From contig JBAPTW010000444.1 of assembly GCA_049282355.1 (NCBI GenBank), forward strand, positions 5,961 through 69,960: a stretch of DNA of 64,000 bases, given 5' to 3'. Within the stretch, counting starts at the first letter, position 1; every line of letters begins with the position of its first letter. The stretch comes from JAGTVB01 sp049282355. GTDB lineage: Bacteria > Pseudomonadota > Gammaproteobacteria > HK1. Below the pieces are notes generated by a model. That model was not told the DNA's origin. It was given only the letters and a program-made list of their open reading frames with translations, and made no database searches. Below are positions 35,509-44,617 of the stretch, piece after piece. The translations under genes were made by a program, and so were the position numbers.

Positions 35509-38394
35509 GTGCTCCGGGATAGGCCTGTTGTGACCGTCATCGCCATGTCCTCTACCCCTCTCGGGCCGCGCCGCGCACGCCCGCTACGATACCGACCAGC
35601 CATGGGCCCGCGCCTGCGCCAGCTGTGGTTTCTCATCCTCGGCGCAGTCGCCGTGCTCACCGTCAATTCAGCCTACTTGGGAGGAATCACCCTGCTGGAG
35701 TGGCTATCCAGCACCACCTATCAAGACTATTTCTATCAGCTCATGTTTCTGTTGCATTTGCTGGTGGGACTGCTCATCATCGTCCCCATCGTCATCTTCG
35801 CTGTGTGGCATCTGCGAAGCGCCTGGCCGCAGCCCAACCGACGGGCCGCACAAGTCGGGCTTGGCCTGTTGACAGTCGTTCTGGTGCTGCTGCTGAGCGG
35901 CCTGCTGCTCACCCGATTTGAATTCTTCGAAGTCAATGAACCCAGTGTGCGTCGGATGGCATACTGGCTCCATGTCGCAAGTCCTCTGCTGGTTCTTTGG
36001 CTGTTTTTGCTGCATCGCTTGGCCGGCCCGCCGATCCAGTGGCAGCAGAGTGGGCGCTGGCTCAGCTTCGCCTTGGGGATTGCCGGGGCACTGTTTCTCG
36101 GTTACACGTTTTCGCCACGCACCCAGCAGCCCAGCGGTCCGCGGACGGGCACCGACTACTTTCTGCCGTCCCTTGCCCGAACCGCGACAGGAAACTTCAT
36201 TCCAGCCAAGACGTTGATGATGGATGCCTACTGCCGCCAATGCCACGAAGACTCGCATCGAAGCTGGGCCCACAGTGCGCATCGGTTTGCATCGTTCAAC
36301 AATCCCGCCTATCGCTTCAGCGTACGCGAGACCCGCCGGGTCGCCATGAAACATGACGGTACCACCCAGGCATCACGGTTTTGCGCCGGCTGCCACGATC
36401 CGGTGCCCTTTTTTAGCGGCGCCTTCGATTCCCCTCAGTTTGATGACGTTGCTGATCCGACAGCAAGCGCCGGGATTACCTGCAGCGTCTGCCATGGCAT
36501 CACCGCGATTAACAGCCCACGGGGCAACGCCGATTACACCATCGCCGAACCCATTCATTATCCATTCGCCGACAGCGAGCATGCCGCTTTGCAATGGATC
36601 AACCGACAGCTCATCAAGGCCAAGCCCGAGTTTCACAAACTCACCTTCCTGAAACCTTTCCACAAACAGCCCGAGTTCTGTGGAACTTGCCACAAAGTCC
36701 ACCTGCCGGTGGCACTCAATCACTACAAGTGGCTACGCGGGCAGGACCATTACGGTAGCTATTTGCTGAGCGGTGTCTCCGGACACGGTGCACAAAGTTT
36801 CTACTATCCGCCGCAAGCGGTCGCAAACTGCAATCGCTGTCATATGCCGCTCAGCACATCGCGGGACGATTTCGGCGCTCAGTACTTCGATGACTCGGGC
36901 GTTCGCAAGGTGCACGATCATCTCTTTCCAGGCGCCAACACCGCCCTCGCACACCTACTCGACATGCCCCATGAAGTCCAGGACACCCACCGCAAATTTC
37001 TGCAAGAGTCGCTGCGTCTCGACCTCTTCGGTGTGCGACGCGGGGGTACCATCGACAGTCCGCTGTTGGGACCCTTGCGACCGACGGTGCCCGCCCTGGA
37101 ACCCGGGCAGCACTATCTATTGGAGACCGTGGTGCGTACCTTGAAGCCCGGTCATCATTTCACTCAAGGCACAGCCGACTCTAATGAGGTGTGGCTCGAG
37201 GTGTCAGCCAGCAGCGCCGGCGAGATTATCGCCCAAAGTGGCACCCAGGCGGCAGACGGAACAGTGGATCCTTGGTCTCACTTCGCCAATGCTTATCTCC
37301 TCGATCGCCACGGCAATCGCATCGACCGGCGTAACCCCCAGGATATTTATGTACCGCTCTATGACCACCAGATCCCGCCGGGGGCGGCCGATGTGGTGCA
37401 CTACCGGCTAGCGATACCCGATGCAATGACCGAACCGGTCACTATCGAAGTGAAGCTTCTATACCGTAAATTTGACACCGCCTACATGAGGCATTTCCAA
37501 GGAGCGCGCTTCGTGCGCAACGACCTGCCGGTCACCACCATTGCCGTCGACCGCGTGACCTTCCCGGTCGCCACTAACGCCAGCTGGGTTCGCGGCCAGG
37601 GCTTCGAGCCGCCCGCCGCGGTGTGGGAGCGGTGGAACGACTACGGCATTGGCTTGCTGCGTAAGGGCGGACGGGGGGAGCTGCGCCAAGCCGAGCAGGC
37701 GTTCCAGCGCGTCGAACAGCTCGGGCGGGCCGATGGTGCGCTCAACCTGGCGCGTGTCTACCTCAAAGAGGGGCGCCTGGCAGAGGCGGCGACCGCCCTG
37801 CAGCGCGCCGCTGCCCAGAAACCCGCCGCACTGCCCTGGTCGCTGGCTTGGTTCACAGGTCTCGTCAATAAACAGTATGGGCAGCTCGATCAAGCCATCC
37901 ACAACTTCAGGCAACTGGCGGCGACCAATTTCCCCGAAGCCCGTCGCCGCGGCTTTGATTTCTCTAAAGATCACCGGTTGCTGAACGAGCTTGGCCAAAC
38001 TCTTTTCGAACGGGCCAAACGGGAGCGCCGCCCGCAGCGCCGCGAGTTGCGTAAGGCGCTGCTGGCAAAGGCACGACAGTGGTTTACCAAGGCGCTGGCC
38101 GTCGACCCGGAAAACGCCATGGCGCACCACAATCTCGCTTTGATCTACGACCAGCTCGGCAACTCGCATGCGGCTACGGCACATCGCCGACTGCATCTTC
38201 GCTATAAGGCCGACGACAATGCCGGCGACCATGCCATCGCGATTCATCGACGCCGCCATCGCGCGGCCGATCACGCCGCCGAAGCCGTGGTCATCTATGA
38301 TCTCAAGCCTGTCACAGTCATCGATCCTGCCACCGGGCCAATCCGCCAAGGATCGGCTCAGGAGAGAGGGCTGCATGCTCCTGAAAAACCCTAA
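35509..38394 (+). CDS. Membrane pentahaem cytochrome c with TPR domain
   Basis: A 961-residue fusion. About five membrane helices span residues 36-200; two of them carry His pairs (H83/H101 and H155/H169) whose spacing could hold b-type haem. A periplasmic region then has five CxxCH haem c sites at C242 (CRQCH), C292 (CAGCH), C325 (CSVCH), C391 (CGTCH) and C441 (CNRCH), with extra His residues for ligation. A beta-rich region follows, then TPR repeats from about 680 to 910. GTG 35509 has GGAAG nine bases upstream; ATG 35545 is possible. The end overlaps the start of the FG-GAP gene by 20 bases. It probably moves electrons between quinone and periplasm or surface (inference). Confidence 0.88.
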   Translation: MLRDRPVVTVIAMSSTPLGPRRARPLRYRPAMGPRLRQLWFLILGAVAVLTVNSAYLGGITLLEWLSSTTYQDYFYQLMFLLHLLVGLLIIVPIVIFAVWHLRSAWPQPNRRAAQVGLGLLTVVLVLLLSGLLLTRFEFFEVNEPSVRRMAYWLHVASPLLVLWLFLLHRLAGPPIQWQQSGRWLSFALGIAGALFLGYTFSPRTQQPSGPRTGTDYFLPSLARTATGNFIPAKTLMMDAYCRQCHEDSHRSWAHSAHRFASFNNPAYRFSVRETRRVAMKHDGTTQASRFCAGCHDPVPFFSGAFDSPQFDDVADPTASAGITCSVCHGITAINSPRGNADYTIAEPIHYPFADSEHAALQWINRQLIKAKPEFHKLTFLKPFHKQPEFCGTCHKVHLPVALNHYKWLRGQDHYGSYLLSGVSGHGAQSFYYPPQAVANCNRCHMPLSTSRDDFGAQYFDDSGVRKVHDHLFPGANTALAHLLDMPHEVQDTHRKFLQESLRLDLFGVRRGGTIDSPLLGPLRPTVPALEPGQHYLLETVVRTLKPGHHFTQGTADSNEVWLEVSASSAGEIIAQSGTQAADGTVDPWSHFANAYLLDRHGNRIDRRNPQDIYVPLYDHQIPPGAADVVHYRLAIPDAMTEPVTIEVKLLYRKFDTAYMRHFQGARFVRNDLPVTTIAVDRVTFPVATNASWVRGQGFEPPAAVWERWNDYGIGLLRKGGRGELRQAEQAFQRVEQLGRADGALNLARVYLKEGRLAEAATALQRAAAQKPAALPWSLAWFTGLVNKQYGQLDQAIHNFRQLAATNFPEARRRGFDFSKDHRLLNELGQTLFERAKRERRPQRRELRKALLAKARQWFTKALAVDPENAMAHHNLALIYDQLGNSHAATAHRRLHLRYKADDNAGDHAIAIHRRRHRAADHAAEAVVIYDLKPVTVIDPATGPIRQGSAQERGLHAPEKP

Positions 38395-40273
38395 CCAAAA
38401 GCGCCGGCGCCCATCCCCTGAGCTGGCCGGCGACGCCATCATCGGCAAGGCGTTTCGCTGGTCACTCGCGGTTTTCCTGATCACCGCCCTAGTGGTCCTC
38501 ACCGCCCTTTACCTGGCGCGCCGGCCGCTGCGAGAACGGCCGACCGCTCCAGGCACGCCGGTACAAGCCCCGCAGGTCCCAGCACAGGCGCCGGTAAATC
38601 CTCCAGCGGTGACCTTTACCGACATTACACAGGCCGCCGGCATTGACTTCGTGCACGTCAACGGTGCCTCCGGAGAGAAGCTGCTACCGGAGACGATGGG
38701 CGGCGGCGTCGCCTTTCTCGACTACGACAATGACCAGGACCAAGATCTGCTGTTCGTCAATTCGGGAGCGTGGCGCTCCGAATCTCCGAAAGGGAGGCAT
38801 GCTATCACGGCACTGTACCGCAACGACGGCAGCGGGCACTTTAAAAATGTCACGGCGCAGTCAGGGCTCGCGGCGAGCGGCTACGGCATGGGCGTTGCCA
38901 TCGGCGACTACGATGACGACGGATGGGTAGATGTGTTGATCACAGCACTGGGGGAAAACCATTTGTTTCATAACGTGCGCGGCACCTTTGCCGAGGTCAC
39001 GCAAGCGGCGGGGGTGGCTGGCGGGGCAGATGTTTGGAGCACTGCAAGCGCATTCTTCGACTACGACAACGACGGCGATCTCGATCTGTTCGTTGCCAAC
39101 TATGTGCATTGGTCTAGGGAGCTCGACCTGGAGCTTGGATTTCAGCTCACCGGCATTGGCCGCGCCTATGGCCCTCCCACCACCTTTGCGGGAAGCCATT
39201 GTTATCTGTATCGCAACGAAGGCGACGGGTCGTTCACCGACGTTTCTCCAACGAGCGGCATTGAGATCACTCATCCGGCAACCGGCGAGCCGGTGGCGAA
39301 GGCGCTGGCGGCGATGCCGGTCGATTTCGACGAGGATGGACTCATGGATCTCTTCGTCGCCAACGACACGGTGCAGAACTTCCTCTTGCATAATCAGGGC
39401 AACGGACAATTTGAGGAGGTCGGGGCGATGTTTGGCGTCGCTTTCGATCGCGACGGCAACGCCACCGGGGCCATGGGAGTCGATGTGGCGCATTTTCGAA
39501 ACGACCGCGACATCGGTTTCGCCGTCGGTAACTTCGCCAACGAGATGACCTCGCTTTACGTTTCCCAAGGGTCTTACGCGCAGTTTGCCGATGAAGCCAT
39601 CACCGAGGGGCTGGCGGTGGCAACGCGCCGGGTTCTCACCTTTGGCCTGTTTTTCTTCGATTATGACCTCGACGGTTGGCTCGATCTTTTTCAGGCAAAC
39701 GGTCACCTGGAGGAAGCTATCAATACCGTTCAGCCGAGCCAGCATTATGCACAAGCGCCGCAGCTCTTCTGGAACTGCGCAACGCAGTGCGAAACGACTT
39801 TTCTGGAAGTCGCCGCCGCGACGGGCGACCTCGCTCAGCCCTTGGTGGCGCGCGGCGCGAGCTACGCGGACATCGACAGTGATGGGGATCTCGATATCAT
39901 CATCACCCAGATCGGGGGAAAACCAGTACTGTTACGCAACGATCAGCAACTCGGCCACCACTGGTTGCGGGTAAGGCTTAGCGGCGATACGGTCAATCGA
40001 GACGGCATCGGTGCTTGGGTGGAAGCCGTAGCCGGAACCCGCCGTCAGCGCCGCCAGGTCATGCCAACCCGCAGCTATCTCTCACAGGTCGAGATGCCGG
40101 TGACCTTTGGTCTCGGTGAGCTGGCGAGCGTGGACAGCCTGCGGGTGCAATGGCCCGACGGCTCGGATCAGGAGCTGCATAACGTGGCTGCAGATCAATT
40201 GCTCGTCATCGAGCAAAGCGCGGCAGTGCCACCCAATCCTGGCCACCTCAGCACAACACGCACCAGCCCCTAA
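38375..40273 (+). CDS. Membrane-anchored FG-GAP/ASPIC protein (CRTAC1-like)
   Basis: About 632 residues from ATG 38375, which has GGAG ten bases upstream; the frame is open further upstream but without support. An N-terminal membrane helix (AVFLITALVVLTALYLA) and a Pro-rich linker precede FG-GAP/VCBS units: DYDNDQDQDLLFVNSG, DYDDDGWVDVLITALG, DYDNDGDLDLFVANY, DFDEDGLMDLFVAND and DIDSDGDLDIIITQ. The ASPIC/UnbV domain (LRVRLSGDTVNRDGIGAWVEA to LRVQWPDGSDQ) ends the protein. It overlaps the pentahaem cytochrome gene and is a clear paralogue of the protein at 21043. It is followed by a short inserted element. Confidence 0.88.
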   Translation: MLLKNPNQKRRRPSPELAGDAIIGKAFRWSLAVFLITALVVLTALYLARRPLRERPTAPGTPVQAPQVPAQAPVNPPAVTFTDITQAAGIDFVHVNGASGEKLLPETMGGGVAFLDYDNDQDQDLLFVNSGAWRSESPKGRHAITALYRNDGSGHFKNVTAQSGLAASGYGMGVAIGDYDDDGWVDVLITALGENHLFHNVRGTFAEVTQAAGVAGGADVWSTASAFFDYDNDGDLDLFVANYVHWSRELDLELGFQLTGIGRAYGPPTTFAGSHCYLYRNEGDGSFTDVSPTSGIEITHPATGEPVAKALAAMPVDFDEDGLMDLFVANDTVQNFLLHNQGNGQFEEVGAMFGVAFDRDGNATGAMGVDVAHFRNDRDIGFAVGNFANEMTSLYVSQGSYAQFADEAITEGLAVATRRVLTFGLFFFDYDLDGWLDLFQANGHLEEAINTVQPSQHYAQAPQLFWNCATQCETTFLEVAAATGDLAQPLVARGASYADIDSDGDLDIIITQIGGKPVLLRNDQQLGHHWLRVRLSGDTVNRDGIGAWVEAVAGTRRQRRQVMPTRSYLSQVEMPVTFGLGELASVDSLRVQWPDGSDQELHNVAADQLLVIEQSAAVPPNPGHLSTTRTSP

Positions 40274-40282
40274 GCTCGCTTA

Positions 40283-40425
40283 GAAGCTGTTTTAAAAATG
40301 TCGCGAGCGCCGCCAGAGCAAGGCGCACGGTGGCGAGGAACCGGAATGTACAAGGGAATACATGAGGATTTTGAGCCGCCGCGCAACGCCGCTCAGGCAA
40401 GCGCAGTAGTTTTTAAAACAGCTTC
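40283..40425. mobile_element. Short non-coding element with 16-base terminal inverted repeats (MITE-like)
   Basis: GAAGCTGTTTTAAAAA at 40283-40298 is repeated as its exact reverse complement at 40410-40425. Both ends are flanked by TTA, as expected of a short target duplication. The 143-base interior holds a stem-loop block shared with 16991-17016 and has no reading frame of note. It sits between two genes of the FG-GAP locus. A matching end (TTAAAACAGCTTCT) lies alone at 26434-26447. The mobilising transposase is not identified. Confidence 0.75.
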
Positions 40426-40436
40426 TTAGTCGACCG

Positions 40437-43400
40437 ATGAAGCCTATGACCCTGACAACCGTCCTTCTTGCACTGGTGTTGGTTCTCACTGCTTGCTCCG
40501 ATTCTGTAGACGACAGGGAACAGAGCAAGGGCAAGCCGGCCGACACCTTTTCCCCTCCGCCAGCGGCCATCGAAGCGAACAACCGGGGCGTGGGCCTCAT
40601 GGGTCAGTTCCAATACGCAGCCGCTGAAGCCGCCTTTGCGCGTCTGGTGAAGGCCCATCCCCAGTGGCTCGATGCGCAGGTCAATCTCGCCATTGCCACC
40701 CTCAACCGTCAGCAGGAAGGCGACGATACCACTGCTCTGGGAATCGTCGAGCGTGTCCTTGGCGTCGATCCCGACCATCTGCGGGCCCACTATGTGGCCG
40801 GCTTGCTGCGCTTGTATGCCGCTGATACGGCGCAGGCACTGGTTCATTTTAAGCGGGTAACCGAGGCAGACCCCAAAGACGCCTATGCCGCCTATTACCT
40901 CGGGCAGTGCCTTGCCCAGCAGGGAAAGAGCCAGGAAGCCCTGGTCTGGTACCGACGTTCGATGGCGCTCGATCCCTATCTGCGTAGCAGCTACTACGGG
41001 GCATTCCAGATGCTCCGAAATCTGAATCAGCGGGAGGAGGCCCGCGCCTTGATGAGGGTTTATCAGCGGCTGGAGCAAAATCCGCGGGCACGCCTGGCGG
41101 AATTCAAATACACGCGCATGGGGCCGCGCGGCGAAGCCGTGGCTATCGGCCTCCTTCGGGAGGAGCCGTCCCCACCGCCGTCGGGACGGCTGTTCTCGGA
41201 GGGTGAGCCGCTCATCCTGGCAGCACCTGAGTCACTTCCCTTGAAGGCGAGGCATGCCGAGCGCCAGGCGAGCCTGACCGCAGCGGACATCAACGGTGAC
41301 GGGCGCCTGGACGTCTTTATACCCGACGCCTTGGCAAAGACCGGTCGGCCTAACCTGCTGTTAGCCGCCCTGTCCGATGGCAGCTTCAGCCCACAGCTCG
41401 ACCATCCGCTCGCCCAGGTCAAGCAAGTCAATGCAGCGCTCTGGGGGGACTTCGATAACGACGGCCTCCTCGATGTCTATCTACTGCGCCGCGGCCCGAA
41501 TCAACTATGGCGTCAAAGCAGTCTTGATCAATGGATGGAGGTGACGGCCCTGACCCAAACCGCGGGCGGGAATCAGGACAGCGTGGGCGGCAGCTTCTTG
41601 GATGCGGATCACGACGGCGATCTCGACCTGTTCGTAGTGAACCGAAACGGACCCAATGAGCTGCTCAACAATAACCGTGATGGCACCTTCCAGGAAATTG
41701 GCAAGCGCCAAGGGATCGCCGGGGATGGACGTGAATCCCGGCAGGCGTTGCCTGTCGATCTCGACGGGGACCGGGATGTCGACCTCATCGTGATCAATGC
41801 CGCTCCCCCGCATGAGATCTACCTCAACGACCGCCTCTGGGCTTACCGACCTGCTCCAGGATTGGAACACTTTCGGCACACGCCTTTGCTGGCGGCTGTG
41901 GCGGGCGATGCCGACGCCAACGGCCAGCCGGAGATCTACACGGCAAACCCCCACGGCGAGCTGCAACGCTGGCAGCCCGATGCTTCGGGCATCTATCGGC
42001 CGCAGCCGCTGGGTCGCACCCTTTCCAAAGATCCGCCTTGGGCGGGCCTGGCCATTCAGGACCTCAACGGTGACGGAGAGCTCGATCTCCTGTCGGCGAC
42101 ACCGGCGGGTTGGGCGGCCGGAAGGCTTTCTGGAAAGGGCAGCAATCTAAGCGATTTCATCGCCGATGCGGGCAACAAAGCAGCGCTTGTCGGTTTTACC
42201 CCAGCTCTGCTTGAGCCAGCATCTGGCCCGGCGGTCATCGCGCGCGACACGAACGGTGGCATCCGTATCTGGCATCCCGGTTCCGGCCGCCATCCGTTTC
42301 TCGCGCTGACGTTGTCCGGAATGGACGATCCCGGGCAATCCATGCGCTCCAATGCCTCTGGCATCGGCGCACGCATTGGCGTTCGAGTCGGCGCGAGGTG
42401 GACCCGCATGGACAGCTTTCTCGATCATTCCGGTCCTGGGCAGGGACGACAACCCCTGGCGGTGGGGCTCGGTGGTGCAGCGCAAGCCGACTTTATCGCC
42501 ATTGATTGGTCGGACGGCGTCTATCAAACTGAGCTTGGGTTAACAGCAGGCCGCCTCCACCGCGTCGCCGAGGTCGAACGGCAGCTCTCCAGCTGTCCGG
42601 TATTGTTTGCTTGGGATGGCACCGGCTATCGCTTCGTCACCGATCTTCTGGGGGTGGCCGGCATCGGCTTCGCGCTCGGTCCGCCCGGCCAGTATGCGAC
42701 ACCGCGCCCCTGGGAGCATCTGCTATTGCCTTCGCATCTGCTGCAGCCCAAGGCGGCTCGGCTCATCCTCAAGATCACCGAGCCGATGGAGGAAATCGCG
42801 TACCTGGACGGTATCAGGCTGCACGCCTACTCCATTCCCCCGCAGTGGCAATTGGTGGTGGATGAGCGCATGGCGATTCAGGGGCCACAACCCAGTGGCG
42901 CGGCCTACACCTATCGCCAGCAACTCCAGCCAAACCGAGCGGTAAATGAGCGCGGCCAGATGGTAACGGCCGCCGTCATCCACACCGATGGTCAGGCAGC
43001 ACCTCCGGGCAAGCTGGATCGGCGCTTCGTAGGACGCTTGGAAGGAGAACACCGCCTCACACTGGAATTTCCGGCAGCGCTTGATGGTTTTGACGCAATA
43101 CCCCTATTGGTGGTGGACGGCTGGGTCGAGTACCCCTATTCTCAAACCATGTTTGCTGCCTGGCAGGCTGGAGCAAGCTTTGATGCCCCTACCCTGGAGG
43201 CCCGTGACGCGGACGGTCGATGGCGCGTTCTTCAGGAAGAGTTCGGTTATCCCGCCGGGATGCCAAGGCGCATGGCGTACCCGCTAACAGAGCTGCCGCC
43301 GGGAACGCGTGCGCTTCGGCTTCGCACCAACATGGAAGTTTACTGGGACCGAATCGTGATTGCCCTGGCTGAGCCTCTTCCGAAGTATCGTCAGCAGCTC

Positions 43401-43817
43401 CTGGAGCTACGCCGCGCCGAGCTTCGCAAGGTTGGATTCCCGAAAAGAACCACCGGTGCGCAACGTCGGCCCCATTATGACTATTCGAAACGTCAGCCCT
43501 TCTGGGATACGCGCTATATGGCCGGGTTCTACACCCGCCTTGGTCCCGTCGAGGCGCTTGTCGAGGCGGTGGACGGTGCGTACGCGATCATTGCCCCGGG
43601 CGAAGAGGTCCACCTCGAGTTCCGCGCGCCAGTGGCCCCTCTCCCTCCTGATTGGCAACGCATCTTTGTGCTGGAAGCCCACGGCGCGACCAAAGACATG
43701 GACCTCTATACGCGCGACGGTGACTCGGTTGATCCCCTTCCCGCTACCCGATCGACATCCTCAAAAGGCGCGTCGCTCCAGGCGCGCTATCAAACGCGCT
43801 ATCTGGCGGGGCATTAG
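40437..43817 (+). CDS. TPR-FG-GAP-ASPIC lipoprotein
   Basis: A 1126-residue protein. The N-terminus MKPMTLTTVLLALVLVLTAC has a lipobox with lipidation at C20. TPR repeats span about 45-225, and FG-GAP/VCBS units follow (DINGDGRLDVFIPD, DFDNDGLLDVYLL, DADHDGDLDLFVVNRNG, DLDGDRDVDLIVIN, DLNGDGELDLLSAT). An ASPIC/UnbV domain lies near 620-700, and a C-terminal beta-rich region of about 400 residues has no clear family. It joins in one chain the TPR and FG-GAP modules that are separate genes at 21043-24532. The start is 11 bases from the inserted element, with no ribosome-binding site visible, so expression may have been disturbed by the insertion. Confidence 0.87.
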   Translation: MKPMTLTTVLLALVLVLTACSDSVDDREQSKGKPADTFSPPPAAIEANNRGVGLMGQFQYAAAEAAFARLVKAHPQWLDAQVNLAIATLNRQQEGDDTTALGIVERVLGVDPDHLRAHYVAGLLRLYAADTAQALVHFKRVTEADPKDAYAAYYLGQCLAQQGKSQEALVWYRRSMALDPYLRSSYYGAFQMLRNLNQREEARALMRVYQRLEQNPRARLAEFKYTRMGPRGEAVAIGLLREEPSPPPSGRLFSEGEPLILAAPESLPLKARHAERQASLTAADINGDGRLDVFIPDALAKTGRPNLLLAALSDGSFSPQLDHPLAQVKQVNAALWGDFDNDGLLDVYLLRRGPNQLWRQSSLDQWMEVTALTQTAGGNQDSVGGSFLDADHDGDLDLFVVNRNGPNELLNNNRDGTFQEIGKRQGIAGDGRESRQALPVDLDGDRDVDLIVINAAPPHEIYLNDRLWAYRPAPGLEHFRHTPLLAAVAGDADANGQPEIYTANPHGELQRWQPDASGIYRPQPLGRTLSKDPPWAGLAIQDLNGDGELDLLSATPAGWAAGRLSGKGSNLSDFIADAGNKAALVGFTPALLEPASGPAVIARDTNGGIRIWHPGSGRHPFLALTLSGMDDPGQSMRSNASGIGARIGVRVGARWTRMDSFLDHSGPGQGRQPLAVGLGGAAQADFIAIDWSDGVYQTELGLTAGRLHRVAEVERQLSSCPVLFAWDGTGYRFVTDLLGVAGIGFALGPPGQYATPRPWEHLLLPSHLLQPKAARLILKITEPMEEIAYLDGIRLHAYSIPPQWQLVVDERMAIQGPQPSGAAYTYRQQLQPNRAVNERGQMVTAAVIHTDGQAAPPGKLDRRFVGRLEGEHRLTLEFPAALDGFDAIPLLVVDGWVEYPYSQTMFAAWQAGASFDAPTLEARDADGRWRVLQEEFGYPAGMPRRMAYPLTELPPGTRALRLRTNMEVYWDRIVIALAEPLPKYRQQLLELRRAELRKVGFPKRTTGAQRRPHYDYSKRQPFWDTRYMAGFYTRLGPVEALVEAVDGAYAIIAPGEEVHLEFRAPVAPLPPDWQRIFVLEAHGATKDMDLYTRDGDSVDPLPATRSTSSKGASLQARYQTRYLAGH

Positions 43818-43821
43818 TCCT

Positions 43822-43838
43822 GCGCTCCCTGAGAGCGC
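43822..43838. terminator. Possible weak terminator hairpin
   Basis: GCGCTC-CCTGA-GAGCGC lies five bases after the stop of the lipoprotein gene and before the convergent HMA-like gene. No T-tract follows on either strand, so an intrinsic terminator is uncertain. Confidence 0.3.
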
Positions 43839-43880
43839 TAAGATCAATGCCCTTCTTCAGCACCAGAGCACGGCCGTCTC

Positions 43881-44114
43881 TCAGAGACCAACCAATTCCG
43901 CGTGAACACCCGTATTCTTTACCGTGGTCAAAATAGTGCTACTGGAGGCGCGTTCCGGATTATACTCCACCAACACAAGATGCGGTTTGTCATCGCGAAT
44001 CACCACGGAAACCACGCCGTCTAGACTTCGTAGCTTGTCTTCCACACCCTGGCGTTGCTCTTTCGTTAAGGTCTCATCAATGTGGACGGTAACGTCGACG
44101 AGTTTGATATCCAT
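43881..44114 (-). CDS. HMA-like ferredoxin-fold protein lacking CxxC
   Basis: A 77-residue protein that reads like a heavy-metal-associated domain: VDVTVHIDETLTKEQRQGVEDKLRSLDGVVSVVI, then HLVLVEYNPERASSSTIL and VKNTGVHAELVGL. The fold pattern beta-alpha-beta-beta-alpha-beta is complete. The loop that normally carries the metal-binding GMxCxxC has none, and there is no Cys in the protein. It may bind no metal, or use the His residues. It is a single gene between the FG-GAP locus and the hydrogenase operon, where hynL would be expected. Confidence 0.75.
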   Translation of the reverse strand: MDIKLVDVTVHIDETLTKEQRQGVEDKLRSLDGVVSVVIRDDKPHLVLVEYNPERASSSTILTTVKNTGVHAELVGL

Positions 44115-44360
44115 CGTAAACCCTCTCCTCCTCTACATTCGCCTCAAGAATTGTGATTAACTCTGCTAACCGACATCATTCGGTAATCGGCACTGTTGTC
44201 AACCGACCGCCCTGAACAAAACCATGCACTTGGGTCACGGCAAGAAGCTTAGCAAACAGCCTCTCATAGCCCCGGGCATGCCTCCCCAAGTTGGAACCCC
44301 CCAGCAGGGCAATACCCTTAAGAGCACGACAGCTTCCGTTGTAAACCATTACCACTTGTT

Positions 44361-44573
44361 ATGAAATATTCTGGCGCTATTCTCTACCTTTTGCTCGTCG
44401 CAATCCTTCTCTTGTTTTGGCGCAAAAGCCGAGGTCGGTCGCTTCATGATCTCCTGGAGCAGGATAGCCACACGCACCATATTATCCAAAGGGTAATGAT
44501 CAAGCACCCCCACGGTGGGACTTGGCAGCAATACCGGCAGTGGACAGCAGACGAGGAACAGCAGGGTAGATAG
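44361..44573 (+). CDS. Possible small single-helix membrane protein
   Basis: A 70-residue reading frame with one N-terminal hydrophobic helix (ILYLLLVAILLLFW), then a basic stretch (RKSRGR) and a polar tail rich in His and Gln. The positive-inside pattern supports a real small membrane protein. No ribosome-binding site is seen and the family is not recognised. It lies antisense to and downstream of the hydrogenase operon in a stretch (44115-44617) with no other gene. Confidence 0.4.
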   Translation: MKYSGAILYLLLVAILLLFWRKSRGRSLHDLLEQDSHTHHIIQRVMIKHPHGGTWQQYRQWTADEEQQGR

Positions 44574-44617
44574 CGGCTCCGCCCGGCGGTCGCCGTTTGC
44601 GCTCCATGGAAAGCGAA

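Noticed and set aside
37459..38502. 347-residue minus-strand frame opposite the cytochrome-TPR gene
   Set aside because: The plus strand has five haem sites and TPR repeats; the minus frame shows no domain.
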